Assembly: GCA_036346225.1 (NCBI GenBank)
Contig: JARFIW010000139.1
Location: 1,426,001 to 1,490,000, forward strand
DNA: 64,000 bases
Direction: 5' to 3'
From: Platerodrilus igneus
Taxonomy: Eukaryota; Arthropoda; Insecta; Coleoptera; Lycidae
The notes under the pieces were generated by a model, which was given only the letters and a program-made list of their open reading frames with translations, did not search any database and was not told where the DNA came from. The translations under genes and the position numbers were made by a program. Shown here in pieces: positions 55,586-63,259 of the stretch (within the stretch, counting starts at the first letter, position 1; the number at the start of each line of letters is the position of its first letter).

Positions 55586-56889
55586 CGACCGCGTGTAAAA
55601 ATTCGGTGGGGTTGGTGGGAGGATTGAAAAATTTTAGATTGACTTGGCGTGAGTAAGGAGACGAGCATAACCAAAACCTGATATTAAATTAAAAAAAAAA
55701 AAAAAGGATAATTATACCAAAATGTCCAATATGCACGAGAAACCCCCACTCCATTAATACAATCACTGCCTATCTTCATAATTATGTGCGGAAAATCGGA
55801 AATAAATAATACCAAATAAACAATAACAAATAAATCATAAACCCTCATTAAATTAAATCAATAAAGTAAACAAGGATAATAAAACAGAGCGCAACCGCGC
55901 ATCCCCTAGGACTTGAAAGTGAAGTGATAGTGATAGTGATTGTGATCCCCCCAAGAACATTTAGTGCATACCCACCAGGACTTTAGCAGTGCACCCCGTC
56001 CCGCCTTTAGAAGTAAGTTACAGACGACCAGATCTTCGGATGCTGGAGAATTTTATTATCGAGGTAAGACTTAAATTGTGGCGGCTGTACTCGCACAAGC
56101 ATTGATTTACATTAATTAGTAGTTTTTGAAATAATTTAAGAAGCACGTTTGGTGTGTAAAGGCGCTAGCCGACATAATGCTTGTGCGAGTGCACCTGATA
56201 AATAGGGCGATGCTTTCGCTATTTTGTGCACTGCTATATGCTTAACGCTTATTAAACATTTATTTATATATTTACATAATTATATTTATTTATATTTTAT
56301 ATTTACACTTTATATTTATTTATATATAGCATGTATTATGTGGCTTATTTGTTTTGTTTGACGTTCTGTCGCCATTTTGGTTGCAGTATATATTTGGGAA
56401 GGACGAGCAGAATTGCGAAGATTGTAATCATAATGTAAATCAGTTAGGGAACGATAGGGAAAGCTAGGAATGGATTTAAATTAGTTAGCTAGATTTGGAT
56501 AGTTTTAAGACGAGCCTTCAGGTCGCACTGGTAAGCAGAACCGGCGTCTGCTATCCGGTATTACGGATCCCTCCCCCTCTCATTTTTGGTTGTTGATCGG
56601 GTACACTCGAAAGTCAGCGCTAGGGATACCATTATTTACAACCCTGTTTTTAGTTTTTGTTTTGTTTTTGTTCCAGTTTTTGTCAGATTTTCAGGTTTGT
56701 TAGATTGTTAGAGTTTGTTAGGTTTGTTAGATTTTTAGGTTTGTTAGATTTTTATTTAGGGTGAATCAACTATGAAGTAAGAATAAATTAGGAGCACGAC
56801 TATTTTTCGCGTTTAAACCCAATGTAGTACCTCCGGGTGGAGCATTGGGGACGTGGCCGCAAGTATAGCGGCCCTAATTCAAATTATAA
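55586..56889 (+). other. LINE 3' region
   Basis: 1.3 kb without a gene. It contains an A-run at 55690-55705, an AT-rich TATTTATAT stretch at 56255-56330, and a 15-base inverted pair ACTCGCACAAGCATT (56089-56103) with AATGCTTGTGCGAGT (56176-56190) that could form a stem. A TTTGTTAGATT repeat run lies at 56695-56755. It ends CCTAATTCAAATTATAA directly before the 13-bp duplication. Confidence 0.6.
56089..56190 (+). other. Inverted repeat in the LINE 3' region
   Basis: Perfect 15-base complementary arms, 72-base loop. A stem in the RNA could be a recognition structure for the LINE reverse transcriptase. Inference only. Confidence 0.5.
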
Positions 56890-57309
56890 TGTACTAACCA
56901 TTTCTACACCATCGTCGTTAGTAGCGGTAACTGATGCATTTTTATGTTTGTTACTCCTTAAGTGTGCGGCATACGTAGTTTTTTCCATTTCGAAAACGCA
57001 ACACTTTACACGTAATTCGTGGTTGTTTCGTACAGCTGGCGGAGCTGAACGTTTACGGCTTAATGACATACCATGCTGTTTTTCCTTGTGTCGCTGTAAG
57101 TTGTCCATTCTCGTAAAAGCGAAACCGCAAGACCCACAGTTAAAGAACTTTGCTGCTGACGGATGTATAAGCTTAACCCTGGACGATGTTACACCACGAC
57201 ATTTGTTCTGGTGCCGTTTGAGAGCATTTTTCCAGGTATAGGAAGCACCCCAAGAGTCACATTTAAAAACGTTTGCGGGTACCATTTTAGTACAAAACAA
57301 AATCCGCAC
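56884..57309 (-). pseudogene. C2H2 zinc-finger N-terminus of a Polinton-type PolB gene, upstream half
   Basis: The preferred start is the ATG at 57285 (AAAATGG context), just after an upstream open stretch. Fingers: FKCDSWGASYTWKNALKRHQ (second Cys replaced by Trp), FNCGSCGFAFTRMDNLQRHK (intact C2H2), then CCVFEMEKTTYAAHLRSNKH (degenerate). N-terminal C2H2 fingers ahead of the polymerase module are common in insect Polinton-type PolB proteins. The frame reaches the 13-bp duplication in the same phase as 33866, then stops after a few LINE-derived codons. It was therefore cut by the LINE. GC content is higher than in the surroundings. Confidence 0.75.
56890..56902. repeat. LINE target-site duplication, right copy
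   Basis: TGTACTAACCATT, identical to 33854-33866. Confidence 0.85.
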
Positions 57310-57455
57310 TATAAGACTTGACTTGTAAGCGAACTAACTTATAACTAAAGAGTTTACTCTTGCGCACCTGCTTTATGTACCCTATAGAATGCATACCAAA
57401 GGTTTCCGAAGACACCCGAACGATGTTGACGATTCAGCGGGGAACTAAATGACAT

Positions 57456-57562
57456 CATAATCCTTGCTGCTCATCCAATACATTTAGCGCCAATGCATGC
57501 ACCTGGTTCGCATCGTCGATGGTGCGAATGCCGTTAGTAAAAACATCGGAAACGTCTTCCAT
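57456..57562 (-). CDS. Short acidic ORF upstream of the zinc-finger gene
   Basis: ATG at 57562, 35 codons, MEDVSDVFTNGIRTIDDANQ then VHALALNVLDEQQGL. The composition is protein-like (acidic, amphipathic). It may be the end of a larger gene or an exon. The plus strand over the same DNA is also open for 63 codons, so strand is uncertain. Confidence 0.25.
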
Positions 57563-57884
57563 GTTATACGGATCGCGTGCATATTAAAAATCCAAAAGGG
57601 TGGTAGCACACGCACACAAATTGTGTGCAAGACGTGCTGTAGAAGATGCAGTGCTACAATAACCAAAAACTTAATAAAAACACTTTAAACCATTACTAAG
57701 AAAATACCAACTTGCTGTCTACAGGATACTTACTAATAAAGCAATTTAATTTTAAATAACTTCTACGTCATACTTTAGGAAATGGTAGGCTTGAATATTT
57801 TCCAAATTAAAATTAACGATTAATTTCCCATTTTTACGACCGTGGTTAATTATAGATTAAAATTTAATTTGTTCACGTTCGAGC

Positions 57885-58600
57885 TTCTCGTAAACTAACA
57901 TATTTTATAGTAACAATGCGCTGTATAATACATGCATACTCCTTCGCCGCGCTACTGCTATTCTAGTAATTGCTAGAAAAAGTCACTCTCCTTTTTACTG
58001 TTAGGACCGATGCAAAGCACCATTTTATACTTTATTTATAAGTATAGCACATCGCGCACTTTTTCGTCTGATAATTAAATTTTGCTTCTGTAGGCTTTTA
58101 CACTTTCGCATAGCGGTCGGCCGCACGTAATGATTTCTAGAACCGGTAAGTACTCGATATCGTCCAAATAGAGAATTAGATGCTCGATGTCTGTCAACTT
58201 CCTATTCCCTCGTAAAAAGTAGAAAAAACTCGGTCAATCGTCCATCTAACTTAAACTTCGACCCGCTCCTGTTCTGATAATTTCCAAACATTTTTCAAAC
58301 GACAATGGGCTGAGAATTTTTAAACCTCCGAGGGATCTTTAAGTCGTGATCAATTACACATCCGAGCTACGCGTAAACTAACATATTTTGCAGCAGCTGT
58401 GCACTGTATAATATATGCATACCCCTTCTCTGCGCTACTGCTATTCTTGTAGTTGCTTGAAAAAGTCAGTCGCCCTTTTTACTGTTAGGATCGCTAAAAA
58501 CCACCATTCCATACTTTCTTTATAAGTGTAGCACATCGCGCACATTTTTGTCGGATAATTAAATTTTTGTTTATGTAGGCCTTTACCCTTTTGCTTATTT
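57885..58600. repeat. Direct repeat, ~473-bp spacing
   Basis: CGTAAACTAACATATTTT, a CTGTATAATA(C/T)ATGCATAC phrase, GCGCTACTGCTATTCT, CTTTTTACTGTTAGGA and AGCACATCGCGCAC occur in order in both copies (from 57892 and from 58365). A further weak match of one phrase lies near 59960. Confidence 0.75.
58130..58205 (-). pseudogene. Scrap of the ILYLDGIEYL gene
   Basis: On the minus strand it reads RGNRKLTDIEHLILYLDDIE then YLPVL, matching the TVTKHPILYLDGIEYLSAYV part of the ORF at 59634-59990. The remainder is lost. Confidence 0.55.
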
Positions 58601-58959
58601 AAACATCTAATACGATTGATTAACCACTTTCGATTATTCTAACGGGGAGCCACCATACATCCCGCCGCACCGTTCTTTTACAATCCAACGATCCTATGGG
58701 CTTCCGCACTAACATCTGACGTATCTTTCCTACTATTTGTTAAACAAAAACTACCGGTATCGTCATTGTGGACGTAAACAGATGCTTGTGGATGTGTACG
58801 AGAGTATGTAACCATATACATTAACCAGACTAAGCTATTTTATTTAGTCCACGAAAACTATTATTTTTCTAAACCACAATTAATAATCGCCTTTATAGGT
58901 TCCACATTTTGACCATTTACCAATGACTGGTGCTACGTACATGGAGACTTAAATTTCTT

Positions 58960-59185
58960 ATTGGAGAGAATTCTTATTCTCCCACGCACTGCTGCGTAGT
59001 TGCATGTCCATCCCTTTTGGAGGTATATGCTCGTTATAGGTTGTAAGACCCTCGGTTTTACTTAACTACACTTCGTGAGACCCCTTTAATCTTTTTAATC
59101 GTATCTTTCTCGCCTATAATACAGTAGGACTTAGCCTTACTACCAACAAATTCTAATACAGGACCTCCATTAAATACGTCTTTAA
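58960..59185 (-). pseudogene. PolB C-terminal scrap fused to a fragment of the 60392 ORF
   Basis: The minus-strand frame from 59185 reads VFNGGPVLEFVGSKAKSYCI and KKIKGVSRS. It matches the conserved post-motif-C segment of Polinton-type PolB (in the intact-element gene: [14 protein letters not shown]). Directly after it, in a shifted frame, is a stretch like the TEGLTTYNNHIFPK part of the ORF at 60392-60655. So this is a second, degenerate polymerase copy on the same strand as the zinc-finger gene but upstream of it. Confidence 0.6.
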
Positions 59186-59249
59186 TTTCCCTACAACTTT
59201 TTTTGTTGACAAGTGTTATATTGTATTTATTATACGCGGGGTAGTCACT

Positions 59250-59380
59250 CTTTTAAGATAAATATATTTTGCTAGGTATCAACTAATATTAAATTTTTCT
59301 AGGGACCCCAAATCTGTAAATAGATTTTAAATAGGACCACCCCATACAAAGTTATGCGTTTTAAAGACCCAAATCACTAA
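59250..59380. repeat. Solo copy of the 32345-33310 tandem unit
   Basis: AAGATAAATATATTTTG, TATCAACTAATATTAAATTT, AATCTGTAAATAGATT and ACAAAGTTATGCGTTTTAAAG match the ends of the ~350-bp units, with the middle deleted. Same orientation as the array. Confidence 0.6.
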
Positions 59381-59633
59381 TTTTTGCTTATCTTTATTTA
59401 ACACCATCTTTAGAACCTTTTTTTGCTACGCAAGACATATGCCTTAGCCAACCATCTCCCGAGAAATCTAAAACCGCCGTGTCCCGCGAATACCACGTGG
59501 AGATAACACGTATACACTGTCAACCAGGATAGAAGCCGGAAGGATTTGGAAGGTGGGAGAAGAACTTAAAAATTATGGAATCTTAAAACTAATATATACA
59601 ATAGATTTACAAAATCCATACAAATATAAACAA

Positions 59634-59990
59634 CTATCTTATATCTTTACGCCCCCATGCGTAGATTGTTGTACTATTAAAAATGATGTACCTTTTGTCA
59701 TCTTCCTTCGATAAACTAATTTTATTAATAAGCTGCGTATGCAAATCGTATTCTTTTAGTCCGGATACATACGCAGACAAGTACTCGATACCATCCAAAT
59801 AAAGAATTGGATGCTTGGTGACTGTTAACATCCGCTTTCCTCGTGTACGCCCAGACACATCCCTGCCCATGAGCACCCCTGCGCATGCACACCCCTGCCC
59901 ATGCGCACCCCTGCGCGTACGCACCCCTGCCCATGCTCGATGCCCATGAGCACCCCTTTCTGTGCGACTGCTATTTCGGGGTAACGTCAC
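59634..59990 (-). CDS. Unknown ORF, minisatellite in its 5' part
   Basis: 118 codons as drawn. The C-terminal half looks genuine: TVTKHPILYLDGIEYLSAYV, then SGLKEYDLHTQLINKISLSK and RYIIFNSTTIYAWGRK. The N-terminal half is encoded by a GC-rich 16-bp repeat (59850-59960) giving Arg/Gly/Ala/His-rich sequence that is open in several frames, so the true protein may start later or the gene may have been invaded by the repeat. No family recognised. A scrap of the same gene lies at 58130-58205. Confidence 0.4.
   Translation of the reverse strand: MTLPRNSSRTERGAHGHRAWAGVRTRRGAHGQGCACAGVLMGRDVSGRTRGKRMLTVTKHPILYLDGIEYLSAYVSGLKEYDLHTQLINKISLSKEDDKRYIIFNSTTIYAWGRKDIR
59850..59960. repeat. 16-bp minisatellite, about six copies
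   Basis: Unit CATGCGCACCCCTGCC with variations (CATGAGCACCCCTGCG, CGTACGCACCCCTGCC). Very GC-rich compared with its AT-rich surroundings. Confidence 0.8.
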
Positions 59991-60117
59991 AGCCTTTTAT
60001 AAATAAAGAACAATGTTATATACTATTATAAAATGTTTATTCTGACATTATACATAACAAATTTAAAAATATTTAATGCCAAGCATGGAGTCATTTAAAC
60101 TTAATTTTAATACAAAG

Positions 60118-60655
60118 TTATACACAGAAGACAGTCCTTTCTTTATGTTTGTTTGGAGCGGTTTTAATTTTATCTAATTTTATTCGCAGCTTAAAATTTA
60201 AATCAACACCCAAGTCTTCTATCTCCTTTTCTAGCCAATAGTTTGATACATAAAGACCGTCTAGGTTTTCGAATTGTAAAATGTGCCGAAGTTTGTCTCT
60301 ATATATAAAGTCTTTGATTCCACCGACAACCAGATCCATTCCTTCGTGTAATTCTTGCAGCTTGTGACAATTTTTAATCGCAGCTTTCCCACTATATCCT
60401 GCATACGTATCTTGTTAGCTTGATCGTCTTCTTCTTGTCGGTATTGAGGAAACTTTTCTCCCACACACCGTTGCGTAGTTGCACCACCACTTTTGGGAAT
60501 ATATGGTTGTTATAGGTTGTAAGACCCTCGGTTTTAAATGATCCGAAAGGTTCTTTACTAGGTAAATATACAATGTTTAGCGCAACCTCTTTTCGCGTCG
60601 TGTACGCAAAGATTACGAAACCCGCATTCCTTAGTTCGTCTTTGTTATCTGCCAT
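60118..60655 (-). pseudogene. Unknown ~180-residue protein, frameshifted
   Basis: The ATG at 60655 starts ADNKDELRNAGFVIFAYTTR; the frame has GSFKTEGLTTYNNHIFPKVV and ends after KKTIKLTRYVCRI. Another frame continues with KNCHKLQELHEGMDLVVGGI and YRDKLRHILQFENLDGLYVS to the stop at 60118. I infer one gene with a one- or two-base shift near 60400. No family recognised. A segment is duplicated at 58960-59060. Above 60655 the same strand has a further protein-like stretch, TDLDTSGLYKLYAFVVSKKD, near 60700-60800. Confidence 0.45.
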
Positions 60656-60684
60656 TTTGATAAATACGTTTTAGAATAACCTTT

Positions 60685-60815
60685 AAAAGTATACGGATTT
60701 AGTACCATCCTTTTCTGCAAGGACGCCTACATAACTAAAAGAGTCTTTTTTACTAACCACAAATGCATACAACTTGTACAACCCGGATGTATCTAAGTCA
60801 GTCCATCATCACATA
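60685..60815 (-). CDS. Unrecognised protein-like stretch
   Basis: Minus-strand frame LDTSGLYKLYAFVVSKKDSF then YVGVLAEKDGTKSVYF. It lies between the ORFs at 60392-60655 and 60826-61128 and could belong to either by frameshift. No family recognised. Confidence 0.35.
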
Positions 60816-60825
60816 AAATAATCTT

Positions 60826-61128
60826 TTAATTCTTCCTCATTTCTCTAATAAGATGTTCTTTGTCTAACACATCTTTGTATTGTTCACGTATTGTCGCAGT
60901 GTTTTCCATGTAGTCCAACTTTCGCTTTTTTGCATCCATTTCCTCTAATTCCAGTTGTCTTTTCCTTCCACTTACAGCGTATGGTATGCATAATGTGGCA
61001 ATTTCCTTTAGCGTAAACGGATAGAGTTTACTGCCAATATTTACGCGTTGTCGTACAACCTCTGGGTAAGTTAGTGTTTTACATCCCAATTCCGAAATGA
61101 CATTTCTTTTGGGTGAAATAGGGTTCAA
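60826..61128 (-). CDS. Unknown coiled-coil protein
   Basis: ATG at 61128, 100 codons. It starts NPISPKRNVISELGCKTLTY, then SKLYPFTLKEIATLCIPYAV, and ends in a charged helix (RKRQLELEEMDAKKRKLDYM onward to REQYKDVLDKEHLIREMRKN) likely to form a coiled coil. Nuclear-localisation-like KKRK is present. No family recognised. The first ~20 residues recur, degraded, at 62884-62945. Confidence 0.5.
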   Translation of the reverse strand: MNPISPKRNVISELGCKTLTYPEVVRQRVNIGSKLYPFTLKEIATLCIPYAVSGRKRQLELEEMDAKKRKLDYMENTATIREQYKDVLDKEHLIREMRKN

Positions 61129-62110
61129 TCCAAATCAAGACTATTTCTTTTGGGATTGTGATAGGTTATTTTAAATTTCTCCTCTTTAATTCATTTTAAG
61201 TTTTTATTTTTGCTTTTCCCCTCTTTATCCAAATATTTCGGTAATGTTAAACGAAACCAAACAACTTTCAATTTTCCCTTTTTTTGTTTTCGACAACTTA
61301 ATTTGCAAGCGTAATTTCTTTATACCATTCCCAATCCGTACTGTACGTATTTCAAAGACATTTTTGCTTTCGAAGTTACCACATTTTGCAATGACCAACA
61401 TTGCCTTTAGGAATATAACTTCACTTCCAATAACTTAAATCATTTTAGGGTTCCCTTCCGATACATGTTCCATTGCAAGTTGATATGTCCTTCAACGTAA
61501 TACCAGTTTTGCTAAAGTAATGAAATTTCTTAAACGACTTGGAACTAAAAACAATTGTTGCAATTTTTTTACACGGTTGTTACTGAACAAATTTTTAATT
61601 TAATTCTTGCATTGTTTTACCATTTAACATCAATTTCCACATTTTATGTTAATTAATATTACACTTTTCTTCTTTGCCCTTATAGCAAAATATGTTTGGT
61701 TAAATCATTCAACATTGAAATTCCAGCAAAATCTTGGGTTATCCTCAAAAAAGAATAACTTTTCACTTCGAATATATTGGATTCTCAATAAATTTCCAAT
61801 TAATCTCTGACACAATAATTTTGATTTTTATTATGCATTGGGTCTTCTACGAATTTTTTACCTGGCCCTTGTATTTCGAAAAATCGGAAGTTAGCTTTAA
61901 ACTGCCACGAAAAAATGGTAAACTTTCTTTGTGCTGTTAATGCCAAAAATATTTTAGATAAACCCTTTTTTGCAATGTTTGTTGGTGTAGAAAAGTCGCA
62001 AATTTTACCATTTGTCAAAATGTTCAATTGTGTTCACCAGAATTGTTTGCCTTCTAACAAAATTACCAAATCGTTCCATTTTGTTCACTATTTTCGAAGC
62101 AAATCAAATC
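61129..62110 (-). pseudogene. Degraded copy of the 62884-64000 block
   Basis: Same order of phrases as 62890-64000 on the plus strand: GACAACTTAATTTGCAAGC, TTTAGGAATATAACT, TTCTTGCATTG, TTACACTTTTCTTC, CAGCAAAATCTTGGGTTA and AAAAGTCGCAAATTTTACC. It is shortened by many one- to five-base losses spread through it. The corresponding ORF is destroyed. Confidence 0.65.
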
Positions 62111-62880
62111 CTATTGTCGGTTTACTTTTCCCAAATTGAAACTTAATACTTGGAATTTTTACGTTCTACAATGACTAAATTGAACGAAAAATTGTTTTAT
62201 GTATTCACAGGTGGGGGCGATATTCCGAAATATCAAATTTTATCCCTTGCCACGGATCCATGACATTCGGAATACCAAATTTAACTTCCTGCCCAATAAC
62301 CACATGACCATTTGAGCACATGACCAATGACCAATGACCATTACAGCATGGCTGCACTGCCTTACATTTTTAAAACCTTAGTGAATTTGCTTTTTAAGAT
62401 TTTTCATTAAAACCCATTGACTAAATTGTTTAAATTTTCATTAAAACCAAGGGGCCAGTTAATAAAAGGAAAAATTAAAGTTAGGCACGCCGGCCACATG
62501 ACCAATGACCAATGACCAATGACCACATGACCATATGACCAATGACCATACTAACATGACTTGCCTAGCCTTTAATGTTTCTAATTATGATTGGACTTAG
62601 TTGTTTTAATGGTTTCCTCATTAAAACCCATTAGCACTAATTGCTTCTTAAGAGTTTTTATTAACCCCATTGCATAATTGTACAAACGAAGATCTTTATA
62701 ACCACAAATAAAACTTTAACCCGTTATCTAATAGTCTCTCTAAAAAATCTTTTAATTTTCTCATTTTAAAGTTTCTTTGTTACAATTTTGTTTTTCACAT
62801 TTCCATTCCTTTTCCTTCCACTTTCGCGTTTTGATCATTTCCAATTCCTTGCTAACGTTTACTCCAATTTACCTGGGTGA
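62111..62880. other. Noncoding, with short CAATGAC repeats
   Basis: Two clusters of ATGACCAATGACC-type runs (62305-62345 and 62495-62560), each followed by a CATTTTTAAAACC/TTTAATG stretch and CATTAAAACCCATT phrases. It appears to be a local duplication of ~200 bases. No gene. Confidence 0.6.
62300..62670. repeat. Local duplication with (CAATGAC)n clusters
   Basis: ACATGACCAATGACCAATGA occurs in both clusters, and CATTAAAACCCATT follows both at about 62405 and 62620. Confidence 0.55.
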
Positions 62881-62883
62881 ATG

Positions 62884-62946
62884 TTAGGTATTTATCAATC
62901 CCAATTCGAAATGACTATTTCTTTTGGGATTGTAGAATATGGTAGA
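62884..62946 (-). pseudogene. Degraded start of the coiled-coil gene, second copy
   Basis: The minus strand reads FYNPKRNSHFELGLINT then a stop. It matches the N-terminus of the 60826-61128 protein (ISPKRNVISELGCKTLTYPE). Confidence 0.55.
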
Positions 62947-63259
62947 TTGTGTAAAATATGTACTACCTGCTTTAATGTAGCACTTGTGTAAGATTTTATT
63001 TTCTTGGCTGTTCTCTCTATCTCCAAATAATTTACGGTAAATAGTTAAAACTAAGCCAAAGCACATACTTTATCAATGTTTCCTTTCTTGGTTTTCGGAC
63101 AACTTAATTTGCAAGCCGTCAATTTCTTTGTATTACCATTACCCCAAATACTGTAGCAGGTTATTATACACTAACAGCAGCTATTTTGTAGCTTGTCCGA
63201 TAGCTTACTCACATTTTGGCAAGTGGTCAGTACATTGGCGCCTTTAGGAAGTATAACTA

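Larger units (their letters stand above)
33867..56889 (+). mobile_element. R1/I-superfamily LINE, split by a Polinton
   Basis: Bounded by the 13-bp duplication TGTACTAACCATT. Minus the Polinton and one 6-bp duplication it is about 7.4 kb: 5' leader (33867-34964), ORF1 with zinc knuckles, an overlapping ORF2 with APE endonuclease, reverse transcriptase and RNase H, and a 1.3-kb 3' region (55586-56889). CCHC zinc knuckles in ORF1, an APE endonuclease and a C-terminal RNase H place it in the R1/I/Jockey group. No poly(A) lies at the 3' boundary, which ends CTAATTCAAATTATAA. Confidence 0.85.
57690..59640. other. Mostly noncoding with duplicated segments
   Basis: Contains two copies of a ~470-bp unit (57890-58110 and 58363-58590), a small coding scrap similar to 59770-59840, and a polymerase C-terminal scrap at 58960-59185. 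No intact gene. Confidence 0.5.

Noticed and set aside
55683..55705. A-rich run taken at first as the LINE 3' end
   Set aside because: The 13-bp duplication places the real end at 56889, 1.2 kb further on.
56837..57241. 134-codon plus-strand frame
   Set aside because: Antisense of the zinc-finger frame, and it crosses the LINE junction.
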